This document shows, piece after piece, positions 16,756 through 26,493 of a DNA stretch of 64,000 nucleotides (positions within the stretch are counted from its first letter, which is position 1; the number at the start of each line of letters is the position of its first letter). The notes under the pieces are model-generated. The model made no database searches, had not been told where the DNA came from, and was given only the letters and a program-made list of their open reading frames with translations. The stretch comes from a bacterium. Its GTDB lineage: Bacteria; Krumholzibacteriota; Krumholzibacteriia; LZORAL124-64-63. Where the stretch lies: NCBI GenBank assembly GCA_024231905.1, contig JAAEQC010000142.1, positions 62,001 through 126,000 on the forward strand. Reading direction: 5' to 3'. The translations under genes were made by a program, and so were the position numbers.

Positions 16756-19368
16756 TCAGGACGCCGTTTCGTTCGGCACCAGGGCCCGCGCCACCGCGTG
16801 CCGCAGCAAGTCGCCGTTGAAGGGTTTCTGGACCACGGCCACCACGCACTCCGGAGGTTGCCGCCAGCCCGCCAGTTGTCCCAGATCTTCGCCGCTGCCC
16901 GTCACCAGCATCACCGGCAGGTCCGGCCGGATGGCGGCCGTGCCCTCGGCGACCTGCAGGCCGTTCACCCCCGGCATGAGGACGTCGGTGATGACCAGGT
17001 CGTAGTCCTCCTCAAACTCCTTCAGCGCCGCCAGGGCGCTCTCGCCGTCGTACCGGATCGCCACGTCGTGGCCGCCGATCTCCAGGATGGAGGCCGCGAC
17101 CTCGGCGGCGGCGGCGTCGTCCTCCACCAGGAGGATGCGGCCTGCGCGCGCCGCGGGCGCCGGTGTCTCACGCCGGCTGCTGGTCACGTGCCGCGGCAGG
17201 TAGATCGTGACCTCGGTGCCGCGCTCGGTCTCGCTGGCTATATGGACGTCGCCCCCGTGGGCCACCACGATGCCGTGCACCATGGACAGGCCCAGACCCG
17301 TGCCCCGGCCCACCTCCTTGGTGGTGAAGAAGGGGTCGAAGAGGCGGTCGAGGGTCGCGCGGTCCATGCCGGTGCCCGTGTCGCTCACCTGCAGCACGAG
17401 CAGATCCTTGTCCTGGAGGAAGGCGTGCAGGCCGGGCCGTTCGTCGTCCGGTCGTGAACGCCGAAGCTCGAAGGCGAGCGTCCCGCCGTCGGCCTCCATG
17501 GCGTGGACGGCGTTGGTGGCCAGATTCATGAGCACCTGGTTCAACTGCGAAGGGTCGCCGAGCACCTCGCCCGCATCCTCGGCCACCCGTGCTTCGATCT
17601 TGATCTTTCCGGGCACGGTGGGCACCAGGAAGTCCACCGCCTCCTGCACCACCTCGGCCATGACCAGGGGCCGGATCTCCTGTTCCTCGCGGCGGCTGAA
17701 CAGGAGGATGCGCCGGACCAGGTCCTCGCCGCGGTTGGCGGCCTTGAGGATGCGTTCCAGATCGTGGGCCAGATGGCTGTCCACGGCGGCGTCCTCGGCC
17801 GCCAGGCTGGCGAAACCGTGGATGGCTTGCAGGATGTTGTTGAAGTCGTGGGCGATGCCGCCGGCCAGGACGCCCAGGGCCTCCATCTTCTGGGCCTGGC
17901 GCAACTGGGCCTCGGTGGTCTCGTTGGCCTGGCGGTCCTGGAGCATGGGGGCCAGGTAGCCGACCACGGACTCGAGCAGCGCTTGGTCCGTCGGGCCGTA
18001 GGGCTCGGAGCGATCGCCGACGACCACCAGACCCAGCACCTCGTCGCGGCTGGCGATGGGTACCGTAAGAGAGCCTGCGACCGGATCGGCGAAGCCCGGC
18101 AGGATGGCCGTGGCCGGATCGCGAACCGATTGCTGCTTCTGGACCGCACGCCCCAGCCGCGGTCCCAGGTCCTCCGGTGTGACCGGTGGTGTGGGCTGTT
18201 CGTCAGCCCGGGGCCGGATAGCGGCCACGCGCAGGTTGCCGGCCTTGTCGAAAGTGCCCAGCAGCCCGGTGGGGCTGGACAGGGACCGACACAGGACCTC
18301 GAGAATCTCCGTGTAGAGCCCCTGGCCCCGGACCGTGAGGAAGGTCTCGGCCAGCTGGTTGCGGACCGCCAAAGCGATCTCCGCTTCCTTGCGCGCGGTG
18401 ATCTCGCGGTGGGTGCCGGTCATGCGCAACGCCCGGCCCGCCGGGTCCCGCTCCACCACGCGGCCGCGGTCCAGCACCCAGATGTAATGGCCTTTGGCGT
18501 GGCGGGCCCGGACTTCGGTCTCGTAGTTGGGGATCTCTCCGCGCAGATGGGACTGGAGCAGGGTCTCCTCCCGCGGGCGATCATCCGGGTGCAGGATGCG
18601 CATCCATGTGGACTGGTCCGGCGGCACGTCTTCGAGCCGGAGACCGAGCATGGACGCCCAGGCGCGGTTGTACACCATGGTGCCGGAGGGGATGTCCCAG
18701 TCCCACACGCCATCACGGGCCGCGTCGAGGGCCAGGCTCAGGCGTTCGCGGCTGGCCAGGAGGTCGCGCCGGGTTTCGATCTCGTCGCCGATGTCCCTCA
18801 GGAAGAGCAGGAGTGACCGCGGCCCCTGGAATTCCACGGCGCCGGCGGCCACCAACAGGTGGGCTTCGCTGCCGTCCAGGCGCATGATCCGCAACTCGAA
18901 GGGCGGCAGGGTGTCGTGACCTGCCGTGAAGCGGGCCAGGCGTTCCTCGGCGATGCCCCGGTCCTCCGGATGGACGAACTGCAGGACGTCGCGATCCGGC
19001 AGCATTTCCAGGCTTGCCGCGCCGATCAGGTCCAGGCAGGGCTGGTTGGCGAAGATGATCCGGCGGCCGTCCGCCACGGCTACGGCCTCGGGGAGGCTCT
19101 CCACCAGGGACACGTAGCGGCCCCGGCTCGCTTCCAGGTCCGCCTGCATGGTGCTCATCCGCACCACGTTCCGGCTCCAGCGGACACCGCCGACGATGAT
19201 GATGATACCGCCCAGAAGGCGGACGTACACCTCGTGGAAGTCGGGTCGGAGGATGGAGTCGCCGAGGGAGAACTTGTGGAACACGACCGTGTCCAGCACG
19301 GCGTCGGCCAGCCAGAAGCCGATCGCCGACACGAAGGCGAGGACCAGGATGGAACGCGGCGAGAGCAC
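16756..19368 (-). CDS. Membrane hybrid sensor histidine kinase (PAS-PAS-GAF-HisKA-HATPase-REC)
   Basis: 870 residues from the start I prefer, a GTG at 19368 with GGAGG four bases upstream; the open frame runs on to a TTG at 19482 without a ribosome site. Two hydrophobic segments lie near the N terminus, followed by two PAS domains (FANQPCLDLIG; GVWDWDIPSGTM) and a PAC-like segment, then a GAF-like domain. The kinase core has its H-box in GGIAHDFNNILQ, an N-box in LMNLATNAVHAM and G-boxes at DTGTGMD and GRGTGLGLSM. A C-terminal receiver domain carries DLVITDVLMPGVNG. It pairs with the response regulator encoded immediately downstream. The signal sensed is not evident. Confidence 0.9.
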   Translation of the reverse strand: MLSPRSILVLAFVSAIGFWLADAVLDTVVFHKFSLGDSILRPDFHEVYVRLLGGIIIIVGGVRWSRNVVRMSTMQADLEASRGRYVSLVESLPEAVAVADGRRIIFANQPCLDLIGAASLEMLPDRDVLQFVHPEDRGIAEERLARFTAGHDTLPPFELRIMRLDGSEAHLLVAAGAVEFQGPRSLLLFLRDIGDEIETRRDLLASRERLSLALDAARDGVWDWDIPSGTMVYNRAWASMLGLRLEDVPPDQSTWMRILHPDDRPREETLLQSHLRGEIPNYETEVRARHAKGHYIWVLDRGRVVERDPAGRALRMTGTHREITARKEAEIALAVRNQLAETFLTVRGQGLYTEILEVLCRSLSSPTGLLGTFDKAGNLRVAAIRPRADEQPTPPVTPEDLGPRLGRAVQKQQSVRDPATAILPGFADPVAGSLTVPIASRDEVLGLVVVGDRSEPYGPTDQALLESVVGYLAPMLQDRQANETTEAQLRQAQKMEALGVLAGGIAHDFNNILQAIHGFASLAAEDAAVDSHLAHDLERILKAANRGEDLVRRILLFSRREEQEIRPLVMAEVVQEAVDFLVPTVPGKIKIEARVAEDAGEVLGDPSQLNQVLMNLATNAVHAMEADGGTLAFELRRSRPDDERPGLHAFLQDKDLLVLQVSDTGTGMDRATLDRLFDPFFTTKEVGRGTGLGLSMVHGIVVAHGGDVHIASETERGTEVTIYLPRHVTSSRRETPAPAARAGRILLVEDDAAAAEVAASILEIGGHDVAIRYDGESALAALKEFEEDYDLVITDVLMPGVNGLQVAEGTAAIRPDLPVMLVTGSGEDLGQLAGWRQPPECVVAVVQKPFNGDLLRHAVARALVPNETAS

Positions 19369-19513
19369 CGGGACCTCCGCGGTGGCGAACTGACGTCCGG
19401 CCGGTGCCGCCGGGCTGGCGGTCCTTTCCCTCGGGCCGGATGGGATATCCTCGATCCTAGTCCAGATGGCGCCGGAGTTCAACTCGCAGGACGGTACCGG
19501 AACCCGCCGTGTC

Positions 19514-20719
19514 TCAGCACTTGGCCAGGGCCTGCCTCAGGTCGGCGATGATGTCCTTCACGTTCTCCAGGCCCACCGAAAGCCGGACCATGGCCGGGTC
19601 GATGCCCACCGTGCGCAGCTCGTCCTCACCGTAGGTGGAGTGGGTCATGGAGGCCGGGTGCTCGATGAGGGTGTCCACGTCCCCGAGGCTCACCGCCAGG
19701 GTGCACAGTTTGACGTTGTCCATGACGATCTCGCCGGCGGCACGGCCACCCTCGACCATGAAGCTGATCATGCCCCCGAATCCGCGCTGCTGGCGCGCGG
19801 CCAGGTCGTGCTGGGGATGGGTCTTCAGGCCCGGGTAGATGACCTCGCTCACCTTGGGGTGGTAGGACAGGAACTGGGCCACTTCCAGGGCGCTCTCCAT
19901 GTGCCGGTCCATGCGCACGGGCAGGGTCTTCAGGCCTCGTAAAAGGAGCCAGGCGTTGAAGGGGGAGATGCAGCCGCCCACGTCCCGCAGGATCTCCATG
20001 CGGGCGGTCATGATCCAGTCCTGCTTGCCCACCAGGATCCCCGCCACCGTGTCGCCGTGGCCACCGATGTACTTGGTGGCCGAGTGCAGCACGATGTCGG
20101 CGCCCAGTTCCAGCGGGTTCTGGAGGTAGGGTGTGCAGAAGGTATTGTCCACCAGGACCGGGATGCCCTTGGCGTGGGCGATCTCGGCCACGGCTCCGAT
20201 GTCGGTCAGGACCAGCGTCGGATTCGCCGGCGATTCCAGATAGATCAACCGTGTCTTGTCGGTGATGGCGTTGGCGAAGTTCTGTGGATCGTCGGCCGGG
20301 ACCTCGGTGACCTCGATGCCCATGCGGGGCAGGGTCTGGGTGAAAAGCTGGTGCGTGCCGCCGTAGAGGGTGTCGCCGGAAACGATATGCTCGCCGTGGC
20401 GGCAGCAGGTCAGGACAGCCGTGGTGGCGGCGGCCATGCCGCTAGAGAGGGCCAGGGCCGCCTCGCCTCGCTCCAGGTACGCCAACTCTGTCTCGAGGGC
20501 GGTTTGGGTGGGGTTGCCAAGGCGCGTGTAGACGTAGCTCGGGTCCTCGCCCCGGAAGACCGCCGCCCCGTGGGCCACGTTCTCGAATGCGAAAGTGGAG
20601 CTCTGGAAGATGGGTGTGCTGACGGCCCGGATGGGACGGTCGCTCTCGTGCTTGTCCAGGTGCTTCTTGCCGTGGATGCAGAGGGTCGAAAAGCCCGGTT
20701 CGCGTTGCTTGGAACTCAT
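19514..20719 (-). CDS. PLP-dependent cystathionine gamma-synthase/lyase family enzyme
   Basis: 401 residues of the gamma-family PLP enzymes of sulfur amino-acid metabolism. Visible are YTRLGNPT, SSGMAA (phosphate binding), YGGTHQLF, and the PLP lysine in SATKYIGGHGD. The position that is cysteine in bacterial methionine gamma-lyases (YGCT) is glycine here, which argues against that activity. Cystathionine or O-acyl-homoserine chemistry is more likely, but synthase versus lyase cannot be decided by eye. Its start overlaps the metK stop (ATGA), so methionine supply and SAM synthesis are co-expressed. The longer open frame beyond 20719 is only a shadow of metK. Confidence 0.88.
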   Translation of the reverse strand: MSSKQREPGFSTLCIHGKKHLDKHESDRPIRAVSTPIFQSSTFAFENVAHGAAVFRGEDPSYVYTRLGNPTQTALETELAYLERGEAALALSSGMAAATTAVLTCCRHGEHIVSGDTLYGGTHQLFTQTLPRMGIEVTEVPADDPQNFANAITDKTRLIYLESPANPTLVLTDIGAVAEIAHAKGIPVLVDNTFCTPYLQNPLELGADIVLHSATKYIGGHGDTVAGILVGKQDWIMTARMEILRDVGGCISPFNAWLLLRGLKTLPVRMDRHMESALEVAQFLSYHPKVSEVIYPGLKTHPQHDLAARQQRGFGGMISFMVEGGRAAGEIVMDNVKLCTLAVSLGDVDTLIEHPASMTHSTYGEDELRTVGIDPAMVRLSVGLENVKDIIADLRQALAKC

Positions 20720-21900
20720 CGCTTGCCTCCCTTGCGCCGGGGCAGGTGCCGCTTCAGCAGGTCCACGCGGTCGGTACGTTCCCAGGTGAAGTCCAGGTCC
20801 GGCCGGCCGAAGTGGCCGTAGGTGGCCGTGGGACGGTACACCGGGCGCCTGAGGTCCAGGGACTCGATGATGCCGGCGGGGGAGAGGTCGAATTCCCCGG
20901 TGATGATGGCGGCCAGCTTGTGGTCGGGCAGCTTGCCGGTGCCGAAGGTGTCCACGGACACCGACAGGGGCCGGGCGTGTCCGATGACGTAGGCGATCTC
21001 CACGGCGCAACGGGCGGCCAGGCCGGCGGCGACCACGTTCTTGGCCACCCAGCGGGCGCCGTAGCTGCCGCTGCGGTCGGGCTTGGTGGGGTCCTTGCCG
21101 CTGAAGGCGCTGCCGCCGTGGCCGCAGGCGGTGCCGTAGCAGTCCACGGTGATCTTGCGGCCGGTCAGGCCCGCGTCGGCCCGGGGGCCGCCCTCGCTGA
21201 AGGCGCCCACCGGGTTGATCATGACCTCGGTCTCCTTGTCCAGGAGGCCGGTGGGCCCCAGGACCGGCTTGATCACCAGTCGTTTCACGTCGCGCCGGAG
21301 TTTGGCCAGGTCCGCCTCGGCGTGGTGGTGGGCCGAGACGACCACGTGGGTCAGGGCCGTGGGGCGTCCGTCGCGGTAGGCCACCGACACCTGGACCTTG
21401 CCGTCCGGGTAGACATCCGGCAGCTTGCCCGCGCGGCGCATCTTGGACAGGCGCTCGGCCAGCCGGTTGGCCAGGAAGGCCGGCACGGGCATGTAGTCCG
21501 TGTCCACCGGCAGGCGGCGGCCCTCGTCGGTGGCGTAGCCCACGCACACGCCCTGGTCGCCGGCGCCCTTGCGATCCACGCCCAGGGACACGTCCTCGGA
21601 CTGCTCCTCGAGCATGACCACCACCGAACAGCTGTTGTGGTCGAAGCCCGTCACCGGGTCGTTGTAGCCCACGTCGCGGATGGTTTCGCGCACGACGCGG
21701 GTGATGTCCACGTAGCACTTGGTGGTGATCTGGCCCGTGACCACGACCATGCCGGTGGTGACCAGGACCTCGCAGGAGACCCGTGCGAAGCGGTCTCGTT
21801 CGAGAATGGCGTCCAGGACGGCATCAGCGATCAGGTCGCAGATCTTGTCGGCGTGGCCGGCGGTGACGGATTCGGCGGTCTGGATGGAGCGGCGAGGCAT
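20716..21900 (-). CDS. metK: S-adenosylmethionine synthetase
   Basis: Makes SAM from methionine and ATP. 394 residues, normal length. Signature 1 is GAGDQG, in a segment preceded by GVDRK, and signature 2 is GGSAFSGKDPTKPDRS, where the usual GGGAFSGKD has serine at the second to third glycine position. The N-terminal SVTAGHADKICD corresponds to the ATP-binding S-x-x-x-GHPDK motif, with alanine replacing proline. First gene of a minus-strand unit with the downstream PLP enzyme, whose ATG overlaps its stop. I saw no SAM riboswitch in the 129 bases upstream. Identification is firm. Confidence 0.95.
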   Translation of the reverse strand: MPRRSIQTAESVTAGHADKICDLIADAVLDAILERDRFARVSCEVLVTTGMVVVTGQITTKCYVDITRVVRETIRDVGYNDPVTGFDHNSCSVVVMLEEQSEDVSLGVDRKGAGDQGVCVGYATDEGRRLPVDTDYMPVPAFLANRLAERLSKMRRAGKLPDVYPDGKVQVSVAYRDGRPTALTHVVVSAHHHAEADLAKLRRDVKRLVIKPVLGPTGLLDKETEVMINPVGAFSEGGPRADAGLTGRKITVDCYGTACGHGGSAFSGKDPTKPDRSGSYGARWVAKNVVAAGLAARCAVEIAYVIGHARPLSVSVDTFGTGKLPDHKLAAIITGEFDLSPAGIIESLDLRRPVYRPTATYGHFGRPDLDFTWERTDRVDLLKRHLPRRKGGKR

Positions 21901-22029
21901 GGCGACCTCCTGGTCGGTCGGTTCCGGAGCGCGGCCGGGCGCCCGGAGAAATCGATTCCCAAATCCCGGTCCGGCTGAAACAATACCGGAGCGGAATCGT
22001 CATGGGGCGGACACATCCCGCGTCCTAGA

Positions 22030-23016
22030 TTGAGAGGCAGCGCCATCAAAGTCAACCACGCCGCAACGACCATCCGGGTCGACGACCTGAACTTCGGCTA
22101 CACCAGCGAACCCGTCCTCAAGGGCGTGACCTTCGAACTGGAGAAGGGCGGCGTCGGCCTGCTGGGTCCCAATGGCTCGGGCAAGACGACGCTCCTGCGC
22201 TGTCTGCTCGGCCAGGTGGGCGTGCAGACCGGCCAGGTGACGGTGCTGGGTCACGACATGGCTGTGAGCGCGCGCCTGGCCCGGTGCGGCCTGGGCTGGA
22301 TGCCCGAGACCGGCGGTATCATCCCCGGTATGAGCGGCGTGGGCCTGGTGGCCTACCTGGGCGAACTGTCGGGTATGCCCGCGCGCGACGCCATGCAGCG
22401 GGCCCATGAGGTGCTGCACTACGTGGGCCTGGCCGATGAGCGCTACCGCAAATGCGATGGCTACAGCCAGGGCATGAAGCAGCGCCTCAAGCTGGCCCAG
22501 TCCCTGGTCCACGATCCCCAATGGCTCTTCCTGGACGAGCCCACCAGCGGCCTGGACCCGCGCGGCCGCGTGTCCGTCCTCGAACTCATCCGCGACCTGG
22601 CCTGGAACAAGGGCTTGGGCGTGATTCTCTCGACCCATCTGCTGGCCGACGTGGAAGCCGTATGCCGGGAGATCCTCGTGCTGCGGAAGGGCGAATTGCT
22701 GGCCCGCCAGGAGGTGGACGCCGGTTCGCGTCAGCCCCGGCAGGTCTTCGAGGTGGAGGGCTTCGGCGACGAGGACACCTTCCGCCGGGGCCTGGCCGAC
22801 CTGGGGGCGGAGATCGCCGAGGAACAGCGTCTGCTGCTGGTCACCCTGGACCTGAACCGGGTCGAGGGCGCTGCCGCCGGCGAAGGCCAGTGGGATCCGG
22901 CCGCGGGCGTGAACGCCATCCTCGGGGTAGCCGCCTCTTCCGACTACGCATTGCGCCGCCTGCGCCGCCGCCCGGTGAGCCTGGCCGACGAGTTCTACGA
23001 CCTGGTGGAGGCCTGA
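22030..23016 (+). CDS. ABC transporter ATP-binding protein (first of two)
   Basis: 328 residues, ABC-2 export type. Walker A is GPNGSGKTTLL, the signature is YSQGMKQRLKLAQ and Walker B is WLFLDEPTSGLD, followed by the H-loop in STHLL. A C-terminal domain of about 100 residues follows the ATPase core. The start is uncertain: the frame first offers a TTG at 22030 with no good ribosome site, and the conserved core begins only at IRVDDLNFGY about 15 codons in. It heads a four-gene string with alternating ATPases and permeases, 23018-25686. The substrate is unknown. Confidence 0.88.
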   Translation: MRGSAIKVNHAATTIRVDDLNFGYTSEPVLKGVTFELEKGGVGLLGPNGSGKTTLLRCLLGQVGVQTGQVTVLGHDMAVSARLARCGLGWMPETGGIIPGMSGVGLVAYLGELSGMPARDAMQRAHEVLHYVGLADERYRKCDGYSQGMKQRLKLAQSLVHDPQWLFLDEPTSGLDPRGRVSVLELIRDLAWNKGLGVILSTHLLADVEAVCREILVLRKGELLARQEVDAGSRQPRQVFEVEGFGDEDTFRRGLADLGAEIAEEQRLLLVTLDLNRVEGAAAGEGQWDPAAGVNAILGVAASSDYALRRLRRRPVSLADEFYDLVEA

Positions 23017-23017
23017 G

Positions 23018-23880
23018 ATGCCCGTCTATGATCGCGGCTACACCCATTGGCAACCCTCGGACCGCCGGTCCTACCCGGCCTGGTGGGTCATCGCCCGCCG
23101 CGGCATCGTCCAGCCCTGGAAGACCAAGGGCATGCTCACGCTCCTGCTGATCCTGCTGGTGGCCTCCTGGGTCCCGGCCATCGTCAAGGGCGGCATCGTC
23201 TACTTCAAGCTCAAGGCCGGCGACATGGTCGACTTGGTGGGCGGGTCCTGGACGAGCATCGAGCCCGAGGGCTTCCTCAACTACCTGGACAAGCAGCACT
23301 TCTTCGTCTTCGTGATCATGGCCATCGTGGGCGCGGGTCTGGTGGCCACCGACCGGCGGGACAACGGACTCTCTCTCTACTTCAGCCGTCCCCTGGGCCT
23401 GCGGTCCTACGTGCTGGGCAAGACGCTCATCCTGCTCTTCTACTACGCGTTGGTGACCTTCGTACCGGCTCTGGCCCTGTGCATCTTTGCCTACCTCATC
23501 GCGCCGGACGCCGTGGGGATCGACCTGCTGCTGCTGACGCCCCTGCGCCTGCTGGTCTTCTGCGCCCTGACGGGTACGAGCATGAGCCTGGTGCTGCTGG
23601 CCTTCAGCTGCCTGGGCAAGCGTTCCATCTTCATCATGGTGTGGTGGACGGTCATGGTCACCGGCACCAAGACCCTGGGCGCCATCGCCGGCGCTCTGAA
23701 CAAGGGCGCCCTGCAGCTCCTGGATTTCATGGGGCAATACGACAACGCCGGCACCTTCATCTTCGGGGCCGACGCCACCCTCGAGGTCTCACGTTTCCTG
23801 AGCCTGGCGGTGGTGCTGGGCTGGACCGGCCTGGCCATATGGGTGCTGCGCTCGCGAATCAAGCCCGTGGAGGTGGTCGC

Positions 23881-23884
<4 letters not shown>
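23018..23884 (+). CDS. ABC-2 type permease (first of two)
   Basis: 288 residues with about six hydrophobic segments. A soluble N-terminal stretch (YDRGYTHWQPSDRRSYPAWWVIARRG) with a Y-x-x-G-Y-x-x-W-like start is common in ABC-2 permeases. It begins two bases after the upstream ATPase stop and ends by overlapping the next ATPase start (ATGA). It would form the membrane channel for one of the two adjacent ATPases. No substrate can be named. Confidence 0.85.
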
Positions 23885-24834
<950 letters not shown>

Positions 24835-25686
24835 ATGACGGACGCGACTATCACGACCGCCGACCGGGAACCGCGGGCCCTGCCCACGCTGACCGCGCTG
24901 CTCTCCATCGCCGTCTACAGCGTGCGCGAAATGGCGCGCCGACGCCGGCTGATCTCCCTGGGCCTGCTCTGCTCGCTGCCGGTGATCGCCGTCTTGGTGG
25001 TGAGGATCTTCTTCCCCGAGGAAGGGATCACGCCCCACCAGCAGCTGGCGGCTCTCAGCCATGACGTGATCATTCCCCTGCTGATCCCCATCGTGGCCAT
25101 GGCCGTGGGCGCCTCGGCCATCGGCGAGCAGGTGGAGGAGGGTACCATCGTCTACCTGTGGACGCGGCCCATCCGCCGTCGCGCCATCTACCTGGGCCGG
25201 CTGCTGGCCGCCCAGACCGTGGCCGCGGTCCTGCTGAGCCTCGCCCTGGCCGCCTGCTTCCTGATCATGATCAGCAACGGCCTGCAGGTCGTCACCTTCG
25301 ACTTCCTGAAGCTCTACCTCACCACGTTCCTGCTCATCGCCCTGGGAGCCTTCACCTACACGTCGCTCTTCGCCGCTTTCGGGACCTGGTTCCGCAAGCC
25401 CGTGCTGCCGGGCATTATCTTCGCCTTCGGCTGGGAGAACCTGATCACCAACATCCCGGCCCGAGTGCAGGAGTTCAGCCTCCGCTTCCACCTGCAGAAC
25501 CTGGTGGAACGGCCGCCCGTGAGCGACACCGCCGACCTGCCGGGCCTGCTGGGCGCGCTGTTGACCGCCGCTTTCAAGCGCGACCCTGTGCCGGCGCTCC
25601 AGTCCGTCGCGGTGCTGGTGGTCGTCGGGGTCGTGGCCGCCCTCGTGGGCATCTGGATGCTCCGCAACAAGGAACTCGAAAAGTAG
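24835..25686 (+). CDS. ABC-2 type permease (second of two)
   Basis: 283 residues, about six transmembrane helices, starting directly after the stop codon of the second ATPase. Features typical of ABC-2 permeases include the cytoplasmic N terminus with REMARRRRL and the GTIVYLWTRPIRRRAIYLGR motif after the second helix. The last helix ends with the positively and negatively charged tail RNKELEK. It completes the ATPase-permease-ATPase-permease module, which could be one heteromeric exporter or two related ones. Confidence 0.86.
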   Translation: MTDATITTADREPRALPTLTALLSIAVYSVREMARRRRLISLGLLCSLPVIAVLVVRIFFPEEGITPHQQLAALSHDVIIPLLIPIVAMAVGASAIGEQVEEGTIVYLWTRPIRRRAIYLGRLLAAQTVAAVLLSLALAACFLIMISNGLQVVTFDFLKLYLTTFLLIALGAFTYTSLFAAFGTWFRKPVLPGIIFAFGWENLITNIPARVQEFSLRFHLQNLVERPPVSDTADLPGLLGALLTAAFKRDPVPALQSVAVLVVVGVVAALVGIWMLRNKELEK

Positions 25687-25689
25687 CTC

Positions 25690-26253
25690 GTGGGACTCCG
25701 GCAGGAATTCTTCGACCGACCTGTGCTCGAGGTCGCGCGCGATCTTCTGGGCTGCGAACTGGTGGTGGATGGCCGTGCCCGTGTGCGCATCGTCGAGGTG
25801 GAGGCCTACGGAGGCGAGGACGACCCGGCCAGCCACGCCGGGCGGGGACCGACGCCCCGCAGCCGGCTCATGTTCGGTCCACCGGGCTTCGCCTACGTCT
25901 ATCTCATCTACGGTGTGCACCATTGCCTGAACTTCGTGACGGGTCCCGATGCGACGGCCGGCGCGGTGCTGGTGCGGGCTGCCGAGCCCCTGTCCGGGGT
26001 GGTGCCCCGCCCGGGTCTGGCCCTTGAACAAACCTGCGCCGGCCCGGGTAGGCTGTGTCGCGCCCTGGGTGTGGATCTGGCCTGGAACGGTGTGCCCGTG
26101 GCGGAAGATCTGCCGGGACCCGATCGTCTGCGCCTGGAAACGGGACGGACGCCGCGGCGGATCACCGCATCGCCCCGCATCGGAATCCGACTTGCGGTCC
26201 ACCGCTTGTGGCGTTTCCATGACCGGGAAAGTTCGGGTCTGTCCCGCCGCTGA
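25690..26253 (+). CDS. mpg: 3-methyladenine DNA glycosylase (AAG/MPG family)
   Basis: Removes alkylated purines from DNA in base excision repair. 187 residues, normal for the bacterial AAG family. Conserved elements are ARDLLGCELV, IVEVEAYGGEDDPASHA with the catalytic glutamate, the RSRLMFGPPGFAYVYLIYG block with the base-flipping tyrosine, and CAGPGRLCRALG, where GPG(K/R)L is typical. Translation starts at GTG three bases after the permease stop, so it is transcribed with the ABC module although the function is unrelated. Confidence 0.93.
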   Translation: MGLRQEFFDRPVLEVARDLLGCELVVDGRARVRIVEVEAYGGEDDPASHAGRGPTPRSRLMFGPPGFAYVYLIYGVHHCLNFVTGPDATAGAVLVRAAEPLSGVVPRPGLALEQTCAGPGRLCRALGVDLAWNGVPVAEDLPGPDRLRLETGRTPRRITASPRIGIRLAVHRLWRFHDRESSGLSRR

Positions 26254-26303
26254 CCGGCGCTGCAACCCGGCTGCGGCGCCTGCGTATCAGTGGTCGGCAT
26301 CCT

Positions 26304-26333
26304 TTGACACGGGCGAAGCGGAAGTGCTAGTTT
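26304..26333 (+). promoter_or_regulatory. Probable sigma-70-type promoter for the M16 protease pair
   Basis: TTGACA at 26304-26309, an 18-base spacer, and TAGTTT at 26328-26333, inside the 240-base gap upstream of the gene at 26494. The same GCTAGTTT -10 context recurs upstream of accD at 46840. Confidence 0.5.
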
Positions 26334-26493
26334 CGCCCGTCGGTTCACGCGGCCGGAGCCCCCACTATTCCGGTCGAAACGACCCCGTATTTCATGTCCT
26401 GCGCGCCGTCCGGCGGGAGACGGCGCCGGGATACGCGTTCGATGTTCCGAGAGAGTCAAACCCCGAAACCCACCCACAGAGGGGGAGCAATCC

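Noticed and set aside
21901-22029. SAM riboswitch upstream of metK
   Set aside because: Only 129 bases and no visible paired elements or terminator of the known SAM riboswitch types.
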